Shown here piece by piece: positions 54,685-62,257 of a stretch of DNA of 64,000 nucleotides. A program made the position numbers and the translations under genes. The notes below the pieces were generated by a model. That model saw only the letters and a list, made by a program, of their open reading frames with translations, searched no databases and had not been told where the DNA came from. The stretch's first letter is position 1. Each line of letters opens with the position of its first letter. The stretch comes from Streptomyces lydicus (GTDB taxonomy: Bacteria > Actinomycetota > Actinomycetes > Streptomycetales > Streptomycetaceae), in the NCBI RefSeq assembly GCF_004125265.1, contig NZ_RDTE01000003.1, forward strand, positions 6,076,001 to 6,140,000, in the 5' to 3' direction.

Positions 54685-55527
54685 CTGGGCAAGCGACAGC
54701 CCGAAGGCCCGCCGCCCGCACCGGCGGTGCAGCGCATCCGACTGCGCTACACCAAGCGCGGCCGCCTCCGGTTCACCAGCCACCGCGACTTCCAGCGCGC
54801 TTTCGAGCGGGCGCTGCGCCGCGCCGAGGTCCCCATGGCCTATTCCGCGGGCTTCACCCCGCACCCCAAGGTGTCGTACGCCAACGCCGCCCCGACCGGC
54901 ACGGGCAGCGAGGCCGAATATCTGGAGATCCAGCTCACCGAGCACCGCGATCCGGACACGCTGCGCACCCTGCTCGACGCGTCGCTGCCGGACGGGCTCG
55001 ATGTGACCGACGCGGTCGAGGCCCGCACCAGCGGCCTGGCCGACCGGCTCCAGGCCTCGGTGTGGGAGCTCCGGCTCGACGGGGTCGAGCCGGCCGAGGC
55101 CGGCCGCGCGGTCGAGGCGTTCCTCGCCGCCGACGAGGTACTGGTCGAGCGGCGGACGAAAAACGGCATGCGGACCTTTGACGCGCGGGCCGCGGTGACG
55201 CGTCTGGAGGCCACCGGTCACGCCGGCGATAGGCCCGACGGCAAAGCCTGTGCGATACTGCGGCTGGTTGTTCGGCATCTGACACCTGCCGTTCGACCCG
55301 ACGACGTCCTGTCCGGCCTCCGAGCTACGGCCGACCTGGCGCCGCCGGTCCCCGCAGCGGTGACCAGGCTGGCGCAGGGGCTGCTCGATGAGGAGACCGG
55401 CGCGGTGACCGACCCGCTTGAGCCCGACCGCGACGCTGCCACGGCCGCCCCACCCACGGCCGCCGGGCTGAGTGCCGCGAAGGTGACGAGCGGGGCTTCC
55501 CCGGCAGCCGGGGACGGTACTGCGTAG
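54685..55527 (+). CDS. TIGR03936 (DUF2344) radical SAM-linked protein
   Basis: A 280-residue protein of the DUF2344 family (QRIRLRYTKRGRLRFTSHRD near the start, then MAYSAGFTPHPKVSYANAAP). In many bacteria it is adjacent or fused to the TIGR03960 radical SAM protein and lies upstream of rne/rng and rplU, as here. The start is uncertain: the first in-frame GTG is at 54727, but coding-like sequence (GKRQPEGPPPAPA) runs upstream to a CTG at 54685, which has GAAGGA 10 nt before it. I take the CTG; the GTG gives a 266-residue protein. The C-terminus is an Ala/Thr-rich tail. Molecular role unknown, possibly RNA or ribosome modification. Confidence 0.85.
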   Translation: MGKRQPEGPPPAPAVQRIRLRYTKRGRLRFTSHRDFQRAFERALRRAEVPMAYSAGFTPHPKVSYANAAPTGTGSEAEYLEIQLTEHRDPDTLRTLLDASLPDGLDVTDAVEARTSGLADRLQASVWELRLDGVEPAEAGRAVEAFLAADEVLVERRTKNGMRTFDARAAVTRLEATGHAGDRPDGKACAILRLVVRHLTPAVRPDDVLSGLRATADLAPPVPAAVTRLAQGLLDEETGAVTDPLEPDRDAATAAPPTAAGLSAAKVTSGASPAAGDGTA

Positions 55528-55747
55528 GACCGCCGTCGTCGCGTCGCCGATCAGCCAGGGAGCCACCCCGGTCCGGCAGACGCACTGACCAGGAGACTTT
55601 CGCCGGTCCCTGCCCTACGGGGATCGGCGAGCGAGACGACAGCTCCCGTGCGGCGCCCACGCCCCGGACGGCGGGACCGCGCTCATCACGCGGACCGCGG
55701 CCGGAATCAGGCGCGGCGCCCGGGAGCGTGACGGGAGAACCGCCCGC

Positions 55748-58700
55748 ATGCTCGAGCCCATTGAGCCCACCCGCGCCACGCAGTCCCAGGACCGTGGCGC
55801 CGACGACAACCACTCACCCAGCGACACGCTGCCGCCGCGCCGCCGGCGCCGTGCGGCCTCCCGGCCGGCCGGTCCTCCGGTCGCCGGTGGCGCCGCCGCA
55901 GCCGAGGTGGTGAGCACCGAGGCCACCGCCGCCTCCACGGCCGGTACGGCCCTCGACGAGGAGGCCGCCGCCTCCGCGGTGACCACCGGGGACGAGGCCA
56001 AGCCGGCCCGTTCCCGCCGCCGCGCGACCCGTAAGGCCACCGCACCCGCCGGAGCCCCGCAGCCGGCCGGTGACGAGGCGGCCGAGGCCCCTGCCGAACC
56101 CGCCGCCGAGACGCCCGCGGCCGCCGCCGAGGTGCCCGCCGAGGCGCCGCAGACCGAGGATGCCGCGCCGCGCCGCGGCCGCCGCCGGGCGACCCGCAAG
56201 GTGACCGCCCCGGCCGGTTCCCCGCAGCCCGAGGCTGGTCAGGAGCCGGCCGCCGAAGAGCCCGCCCCCGCCGCCCCGGCCGCCGTCGAAGAGCCCGCGC
56301 CCGCCGCGCAGCCCGCCCCGGCCGCCGCCGAGGAGACCGAGGACGCCGCGCCGCGCCGTACCCGCCGCCGGGCGACCCGCAAGGTCACCGCTCCGGCCGG
56401 AGCCCCGCAGGCGAGCGACGCCGGCGAGGCGATCGTCGAGACCGCCGCTCCCGCCGCCGAGACCGCGGCACCGGTCGCCCCGGCCGAGCGTGCCGAGGAG
56501 ACCCCGGCCGCCGCCGAGGACGCGGGGCCCGCCCGCTCCCGCCGCCGTGCCACCCGTAAGGCCACCGCTCCCGAGGGTGCGCCGCAGGCCGCCGGACAGG
56601 CCGTGGAAGCGGAGGCCGAGCAGGCTCCGGCCGCCGAAGCCGAGACCGCCGAGGACGAGACCGCCGCCGAGACCGCCGAGGTCGAGACCGCCCGGACCGA
56701 GACCGCCGAGGCCCCCCGCCGCCGGGCGCGCCGCCGTGGTGAGCGTGCCGCCGAGCCCGCCGCCGAGGCGCCCCGCGCCGAGGAGGAGCCCGCACAGGAG
56801 GCGCCGCAGCGCGGCCGCCGCCGGGCCCAGCGGCCGCCGACGGCCGTCTTCCAGGCGCCGGTCTTCACCGAGCCGATGTTCCAGACGCCGGAGACCGCGG
56901 CCGCCGCCGCTGCCGCGGCGCGCCAGGAGGAGACCGCCGCCGAGCCGGCCGTGGAGGAGCAGCCCGCCGCCGGAGCCCGCCGCCGTCGCCGCCGTGGCGC
57001 CCCGGCCGAGCCCGAGCAGGTCTCCGCCGCCCCCGCCGAGGAGCCGGCGGCCGAGGAGGCCGAAGCAGCGGCCGAACCGGAGACCGAGCAGGCCGCGAGC
57101 GGCCAGGGCGAGGACGAGTCCGACGGCCGCCCCTCGCGCCGCCGCCGCCGTGGTGGCCGTCGCCGCCGTCGCGGTGAGTCCGCCGAGGGAGCCGAGGAGC
57201 AGTCCGCCGAGGACCGCGGCGCCGAGGAGCGCGAAAGCGAGCGGGCCGAGCCCGAGGAGGCCGACGAGCAGCCCGAGGCGGAGGACGAGGCCGACGAGCA
57301 GCCGGGCGGCGGCTCCAGCAGCAGCCGCCGTCGCCGTCGCCGCCGCCGTCGTACCGGTGACGCCGGCGAGGACGGGGCCACCGGCACCGACGACCCCGAG
57401 CGCACGGTCGTCAAGGTCCGCGAGCCCCGCAAGAAGGACGAGAGCACCAGCGCCGACGAGGTGCAGTCGATCAAGGGATCGACGCGCCTGGAGGCCAAGA
57501 AGCAGCGCCGCCGGGAGGGCCGCGAGCAGGGCCGCCGCCGGGTGCCGATCATCACCGAGGCGGAGTTCCTGGCCCGCCGCGAGGCCGTCGAGCGGGTGAT
57601 GGTCGTCCGCCAGAGCGGCGAGCGCACCCAGATCGGCGTCCTCGAGGACAACGTGCTCGTCGAGCACTTCGTCAACAAGGAGCAGGCGACCTCGTACGTC
57701 GGCAATGTCTACCTCGGCAAGGTGCAGAACGTTCTGCCGTCGATGGAGGCCGCCTTCGTCGACATCGGCAAGGGCCGCAACGCCGTGCTGTACGCCGGTG
57801 AGGTCAACTTCGAGGCGCTGGGCATGGCCAACGGCCCGCGCCGGATCGAGACCGCGCTGAAGTCCGGCCAGTCCGTGCTGGTGCAGGTCACCAAGGACCC
57901 GATCGGCCACAAGGGCGCCCGGCTCACCAGCCAGGTCTCGCTCCCCGGCCGCTACCTGGTCTACGTGCCCGAGGGCTCGATGACCGGTATCAGCCGCAAG
58001 CTGCCCGACACCGAGCGGGCGCGGCTGAAGCAGATCCTCAAGAAGATCGTCCCCGAGGACGCGGGTGTCATCGTGCGCACCGCCGCCGAGGGCGCGAGCG
58101 AGGACGAGCTGGCGCGCGACGTCCAGCGGCTGCAGGCGCAGTGGGAAGAGATCCAGAAGAAGGCGAAGGCCGCTTCCACCAGCTCCCCCTCGCTCCTCTA
58201 CGGCGAGCCGGACATGACCGTCCGGGTGGTCCGCGACATCTTCAACGAGGACTTCTCCAAGGTCATCGTCAGCGGTGACGACGCCTGGCAGACCATCCAC
58301 GGCTATGTCGCGCACGTCGCCCCGGACCTCACCGACCGGCTGCAGAAGTGGACTTCGGACGTCGACGTCTTCGCGACGTACCGCATCGACGAACAGCTGA
58401 TGAAGGCACTGGACCGCAAGGTCTGGCTGCCCAGCGGCGGTTCGCTGGTGATCGACAAGACCGAAGCGATGATCGTGATCGACGTCAACACCGGGAAGTT
58501 CACCGGTCAGGGCGGCAATCTCGAGGAGACCGTCACCAGGAACAACCTGGAGGCGGCCGAGGAGATCGTGCGCCAGCTGCGGCTGCGCGACCTCGGCGGC
58601 ATCGTCGTCATCGACTTCATCGACATGGTGCTGGAGTCCAACCGGGACCTGGTGCTGCGGCGGATGCTGGAGTGCCTGGGCCGGGACCGTACGAAGCACC

Positions 58701-59638
58701 AGGTCGCCGAGGTCACCTCGCTCGGCCTGGTCCAGATGACCCGTAAGCGGGTCGGCCAGGGCCTGCTGGAGTCCTTCTCCGAGTCGTGTGTGCACTGCAA
58801 CGGCCGCGGCGTCATCGTCCACATGGACCAGCCGACGACGGCCGGCGGCGGTGGCAAGCGCAAGAAGAAGGGCAAGGGCGACCGGTCCGAGCCGCACGTC
58901 CACGAGGCCGAGGCCGCCCTGCCCGCCGGGGAGGGCGCTGTCGCGGAGGCCGCCGCCCCCGAGCTGGAGCCCGCCCCCGTGACGGAGGCCGAGCTGCAGC
59001 CCGCGGTGGAGGGGACCGACGAGTGGTTCGGCAGCCCGGCCGAGGCCGAGGCGGCCGCCGGACGCGGCCGTGGCCGCCGCCGGGCGAGCCGGAAGGTGTC
59101 CGCTCCCGCGGGCGCCCCCAAGGCCGCCGGTGAGGCCGCCGAGATCGTGGTCCCCGCCGAGCCTGCCCCGCAGGCCGAGCCGGAGCAGGCCCCCGGGCCG
59201 GTCACCGAGGCGCCGGCCGCGGAGCCCGCACCGGCCCGTCCGCGGCGTCGGGCGACCCGGAAGGTGTCCGCTCCTGCGGGTGCCCCCGAGGCCGCCGGTG
59301 AGGCCGCCGAGATCGTGGTCCCCGCCGAGTCGGCCCCGTCGGCCGAGCCGGTCGGCGAGCCGGAGCCGGCCCGGGCCGCGGAGCCCGCCGAGGCCCAGGC
59401 GGAGCCCGCAGCCAAGAAGACCGCGAAGAAGACGGCGGCCAAGAAGGCCACCGCCAAGAAGACCGCGGCGAAGAAGACCACGGCCAAGAAGACGGCGGCG
59501 AAGAAGACCACCGCCACCGCCAAGAAGGCCACGGCGAAGAAGACCGCCACCAAGAAGGCCACGACCAAGAAGGCGGCGGCCAAGAAGACCGCTGCCGCCG
59601 GGGAGTCGTCGGTGGCGCAGACGGAGGGCGTGGCGTAA
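55748..59638 (+). CDS. rne: ribonuclease E/G family endoribonuclease
   Basis: A 1296-residue RNase E-type enzyme for rRNA/tRNA processing and mRNA decay. The catalytic core spans about residues 600-1035: S1 domain (SYVGNVYLGKVQNVLPSMEA), catalytic Asp pair in VIDVNTGKF and VVIDFIDM, and zinc-link CVHCNGRG. Unlike E. coli RNase E, long disordered arms lie on both sides of the core. A motif RRRATRKxxAPxGAP occurs four times before the core and twice after it. Acidic/Arg-rich runs fill residues ~370-560, and a histone-H1-like AKKTAAKK tail ends the protein. The ATG at 55748 follows GGGAG by about 11 nt. A hairpin follows the stop. Confidence 0.95.
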   Translation: MLEPIEPTRATQSQDRGADDNHSPSDTLPPRRRRRAASRPAGPPVAGGAAAAEVVSTEATAASTAGTALDEEAAASAVTTGDEAKPARSRRRATRKATAPAGAPQPAGDEAAEAPAEPAAETPAAAAEVPAEAPQTEDAAPRRGRRRATRKVTAPAGSPQPEAGQEPAAEEPAPAAPAAVEEPAPAAQPAPAAAEETEDAAPRRTRRRATRKVTAPAGAPQASDAGEAIVETAAPAAETAAPVAPAERAEETPAAAEDAGPARSRRRATRKATAPEGAPQAAGQAVEAEAEQAPAAEAETAEDETAAETAEVETARTETAEAPRRRARRRGERAAEPAAEAPRAEEEPAQEAPQRGRRRAQRPPTAVFQAPVFTEPMFQTPETAAAAAAAARQEETAAEPAVEEQPAAGARRRRRRGAPAEPEQVSAAPAEEPAAEEAEAAAEPETEQAASGQGEDESDGRPSRRRRRGGRRRRRGESAEGAEEQSAEDRGAEERESERAEPEEADEQPEAEDEADEQPGGGSSSSRRRRRRRRRTGDAGEDGATGTDDPERTVVKVREPRKKDESTSADEVQSIKGSTRLEAKKQRRREGREQGRRRVPIITEAEFLARREAVERVMVVRQSGERTQIGVLEDNVLVEHFVNKEQATSYVGNVYLGKVQNVLPSMEAAFVDIGKGRNAVLYAGEVNFEALGMANGPRRIETALKSGQSVLVQVTKDPIGHKGARLTSQVSLPGRYLVYVPEGSMTGISRKLPDTERARLKQILKKIVPEDAGVIVRTAAEGASEDELARDVQRLQAQWEEIQKKAKAASTSSPSLLYGEPDMTVRVVRDIFNEDFSKVIVSGDDAWQTIHGYVAHVAPDLTDRLQKWTSDVDVFATYRIDEQLMKALDRKVWLPSGGSLVIDKTEAMIVIDVNTGKFTGQGGNLEETVTRNNLEAAEEIVRQLRLRDLGGIVVIDFIDMVLESNRDLVLRRMLECLGRDRTKHQVAEVTSLGLVQMTRKRVGQGLLESFSESCVHCNGRGVIVHMDQPTTAGGGGKRKKKGKGDRSEPHVHEAEAALPAGEGAVAEAAAPELEPAPVTEAELQPAVEGTDEWFGSPAEAEAAAGRGRGRRRASRKVSAPAGAPKAAGEAAEIVVPAEPAPQAEPEQAPGPVTEAPAAEPAPARPRRRATRKVSAPAGAPEAAGEAAEIVVPAESAPSAEPVGEPEPARAAEPAEAQAEPAAKKTAKKTAAKKATAKKTAAKKTTAKKTAAKKTTATAKKATAKKTATKKATTKKAAAKKTAAAGESSVAQTEGVA

Positions 59639-59660
59639 GCCGCCGCGCAGCACGGGCCGT

Positions 59661-59686
59661 GCCCCGGACCGCCGGCGGTCCGGGGC
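59661..59686 (+). terminator. hairpin after rne
   Basis: Palindromic 11-bp stem GCCCCGGACCG / CGGTCCGGGGC, 22 nt after the rne stop and just upstream of the rplU promoter. Confidence 0.75.
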
Positions 59687-59690
59687 CGGT

Positions 59691-59719
59691 TTGACCCCCT
59701 GGTCAAGGCCCCGTAACCT
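59691..59719 (+). promoter_or_regulatory. rplU-rpmA promoter with embedded palindrome
   Basis: TTGACC (59691-59696), 17-bp spacer, TAACCT (59714-59719): a clear vegetative promoter about 155 nt upstream of rplU. The -35 is one arm of a perfect palindrome TTGACC-CCCT-GGTCAA (59691-59706), a possible operator. The long leader may hold an L21 autoregulatory structure. Confidence 0.7.
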
Positions 59720-59874
59720 TGACCGTCGGTGTCTATGACACCGAAACCCCTGAGCACACACCTCTCGGTCCGCCGAGGGAGGCCGCTCGTCCACTCGGAT
59801 TCCACGGGCCCCATCCCGAGCCCGTGTGAGCGGCTGGCATCAGAGGATCCGTTCCTAGCGAAAGAGAGTTCCGC

Positions 59875-60195
59875 GTGTACGCGATCGTGCGCACCGGCGG
59901 ACGCCAGCAGAAGGTTGCTGTTGGCGACGTCATCGAGGTTGACCGCATTTCCACCAGCAAGGTCGGCGACACCGTCGAGCTCTCCACGCTGCTGGTTGTC
60001 GACGGCGACTCGGTCACCAGCGACCCGTGGGTCCTGGCCGGCGTGAAGGTCCAGGGCGAGGTCGTCGACCACCACAAGGGCGACAAGATCCGGATCCAGA
60101 AGTACAAGAACAAGACCGGTTACAAGAAGCGGATCGGCCACCGCCAGCTCCACACGGCGCTGAAGATCACCGGCATCGACGCTCCGGCGAAGTAA
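59875..60195 (+). CDS. rplU: 50S ribosomal protein L21
   Basis: A 106-residue L21 protein of the large ribosomal subunit (MYAIVRTGGRQQKVAVGDVI ... GYKKRIGHRQLHTALKITGI). It binds 23S rRNA. GTG start at 59875, GAGAG about 6 nt before it. Followed after 14 bp by rpmA; the pair is one operon driven by the promoter at 59691, as in most bacteria. Confidence 0.97.
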   Translation: MYAIVRTGGRQQKVAVGDVIEVDRISTSKVGDTVELSTLLVVDGDSVTSDPWVLAGVKVQGEVVDHHKGDKIRIQKYKNKTGYKKRIGHRQLHTALKITGIDAPAK

Positions 60196-60209
60196 GGGAC
60201 TGAGGAGAC

Positions 60210-60467
60210 ATGGCACACAAGAAGGGCGCATCGTCCACTCGGAACGGTCGCGATTCCAATGCTCAGCGGCTCGGCGTGAAGCGCTTCGGCGGTCAGGCCG
60301 TCCTCGCCGGTGAGATCCTGGTCCGCCAGCGTGGCACCCACTTCCACCCGGGCACGGGCGTCGGCCGCGGCGGCGACGACACCCTGTTCGCGCTGGCTGC
60401 CGGTGCGGTGCAGTTCGGCACCCACCGCGGCCGCAAGGTCGTGAACATCGTTCCGGTCGCCGAGTAA
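60210..60467 (+). CDS. rpmA: 50S ribosomal protein L27
   Basis: An 85-residue L27 protein (MAHKKGASSTRNGRDSNAQR ... RQRGTHFHPGTGVGRGGDD). The basic N-terminus reaches the peptidyl-transferase centre. It begins directly with AHKKG, so it lacks the cleaved N-terminal extension found in Firmicutes. GAGGAGA ribosome site upstream. A long hairpin ends the operon before obg. Confidence 0.98.
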   Translation: MAHKKGASSTRNGRDSNAQRLGVKRFGGQAVLAGEILVRQRGTHFHPGTGVGRGGDDTLFALAAGAVQFGTHRGRKVVNIVPVAE

Positions 60468-60510
60468 TTCCGGCCTGACCGAGCGATAGCTCAGCATCAG
60501 CATCACTCAG

Positions 60511-60555
60511 GGGCGGACCGCCTTCTCCCGCGCGAGCGGGAAGGCCGGTCCGCCC
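60511..60555 (+). terminator. long hairpin after rpmA
   Basis: About 20-bp stem with small mismatches (60511-60531 with 60536-60555; outer part GGGCGGACCG / CGGTCCGCCC), 43 nt after the rpmA stop, followed by TTGCG. Confidence 0.8.
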
Positions 60556-60650
60556 TTGCGTGTTAGTACAGAGACATGCGCGCTCCACCGCGACAGCGAC
60601 ATGCGCGCAGCGCAGCGACATACCCGTAGTTATCTGGAGGCACCCCCACC

Positions 60651-62087
60651 ATGACCACCTTCGTGGACCGCGTCGAGCTGCACGTCGCCGCGGGTAACGG
60701 AGGCCACGGCGTGGCCTCCGTGATGCGGGAGAAGTTCAAGCCGCTCGGCGGCCCGGACGGCGGCAACGGCGGCCGTGGCGGTGACGTGATCCTGGTCGTC
60801 GACCAGGACGTCACCACCCTTCTCGACTACCACCACCACCCGCACCGCAAGGCCACCAACGGCCAGCCGGGCGCGGGCGACAACCGCTCCGGCAAGAACG
60901 GCCAGGACCTGGTCCTGCCGGTCCCCGACGGCACCGTCGTCCTGGACCGCGCGGGCAATGTGCTCGCCGACCTCGTCGGCCAGGGCACCACCTTCGTCGC
61001 CGGGCAGGGCGGCCGCGGCGGCCTCGGCAACGCCGCGCTGGCCTCGGCCCGCCGCAAGGCCCCCGGTTTCGCGCTGCTCGGCGAGCCCGGTGAGGCCCGC
61101 GACATCGTGCTGGAGCTCAAGACCGTCGCGGACGTCGCGCTGGTCGGCTACCCGAGCGCCGGCAAGTCCTCGCTGATCTCGGTGCTCTCCGCCGCCAAGC
61201 CCAAGATCGCCGACTACCCCTTCACCACCCTGGTGCCCAACCTCGGTGTGGTGACGGCCGGTTCGGCCGTCTACACCATCGCCGACGTCCCCGGCCTGAT
61301 CCCCGGCGCGAGCCAGGGCAAGGGCCTGGGCCTGGAGTTCCTGCGGCACGTCGAGCGCTGCGAGGTGCTGGTGCACGTCCTGGACACCGCGACCCTGGAG
61401 TCCGACCGCGACCCGGTCTCCGACCTCGACATCATCGAGGAGGAGCTGACGCAGTACGGCGGCCTGGACAACCGGCCCCGGATGGTCGTCCTCAACAAGA
61501 TCGACGTTCCGGACGGCAAGGACCTCGCCGACCTGGTCCGCCCCGACCTGGAGGAGCGCGGCTACCGCGTGTTCGAGGTCTCCGCGGCCGCCCACACGGG
61601 CCTGAAGGAGCTGTCGTTCGCGCTCGCCGACGTCGTCTCCAAGGCCCGCGCCGCCAAGCCCGTGCAGGAGGCCACCCGTATTGTCATCCGGCCCCAGGCC
61701 GTCGACGACGCCGGCTTCACGGTCACGGAAGAGGGCGAGAACTTCTTCCGCGTGCGCGGCGAGAAGCCCGAACGCTGGGTCCGCCAGACCGACTTCAACA
61801 ACGACGAGGCCGTCGGCTACCTCGCCGACCGCCTCAACCGCCTCGGTGTCGAGGACGCCCTGCGCAAGGCGGGCGCGCACGCGGGCGACGGCATCGCCAT
61901 CGGCCCCGAGGACAACGCGGTCGTCTTCGACTGGGAGCCGATGATGGCGGCCGGCGCGGAGATGCTGGGCCGGCGCGGCGAGGACCACCGTATGGAGGCG
62001 CCCCGGCCGGCCGCGCAGCGCCGCAGGGACCGGGACCTGGCACGGGACGAGGCCGACCAGGAGTACGAGGGCTTCCGGCCCTTCTGA
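60651..62087 (+). CDS. obg: Obg-family GTPase (ObgE/CgtA)
   Basis: A 478-residue GTPase of ribosome assembly and, in Streptomyces, of the onset of aerial growth. The N-terminal Obg fold is glycine-rich (GNGGHGVASVMREKFKPLGG). G motifs: GYPSAGKSSLISVL (G1), TTLVPNLG (G2), DVPGLIPGAS (G3), NKIDVPDG (G4). The C-terminal OCT domain (about 345-425, WVRQTDFNNDEAVGYL) is present, ending in a charged tail (RRRDRDLARDEADQEYE). The ATG at 60651 has CTGGAGG 12 nt upstream. Own promoter expected in 60556-60640. A 20-bp terminator follows. Confidence 0.97.
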   Translation: MTTFVDRVELHVAAGNGGHGVASVMREKFKPLGGPDGGNGGRGGDVILVVDQDVTTLLDYHHHPHRKATNGQPGAGDNRSGKNGQDLVLPVPDGTVVLDRAGNVLADLVGQGTTFVAGQGGRGGLGNAALASARRKAPGFALLGEPGEARDIVLELKTVADVALVGYPSAGKSSLISVLSAAKPKIADYPFTTLVPNLGVVTAGSAVYTIADVPGLIPGASQGKGLGLEFLRHVERCEVLVHVLDTATLESDRDPVSDLDIIEEELTQYGGLDNRPRMVVLNKIDVPDGKDLADLVRPDLEERGYRVFEVSAAAHTGLKELSFALADVVSKARAAKPVQEATRIVIRPQAVDDAGFTVTEEGENFFRVRGEKPERWVRQTDFNNDEAVGYLADRLNRLGVEDALRKAGAHAGDGIAIGPEDNAVVFDWEPMMAAGAEMLGRRGEDHRMEAPRPAAQRRRDRDLARDEADQEYEGFRPF

Positions 62088-62163
62088 GGCCGCCGGGCGG
62101 GCCGCCCCGGTACCACTGCCGGGCGGACCGCCCCGGCACCGCGGCCACGGCCACGGCCACAGC

Positions 62164-62208
62164 AACGGGGAAGGCCCCGGGAGGAGAACTCCCGGGGCCT
62201 TCCCCGTT
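62164..62208. terminator. bidirectional hairpin after obg
   Basis: Perfect 20-bp stem (62164-62183 with 62189-62208), 5-nt loop, followed by TTC; it lies between obg and the convergent glycerophosphotransferase-like gene. Confidence 0.88.
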
Positions 62209-62257
62209 TCGGTGTGGTCCCGCGCCGCGGCCGAAGCCGTGAGCGGCCCGCTGCGGC

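Noticed and set aside
55814..59794. 1326-residue open frame opposite rne
   Set aside because: Shadow of the Arg/Ala/Glu-rich rne codons; Gly/Leu/Arg composition and no motifs.
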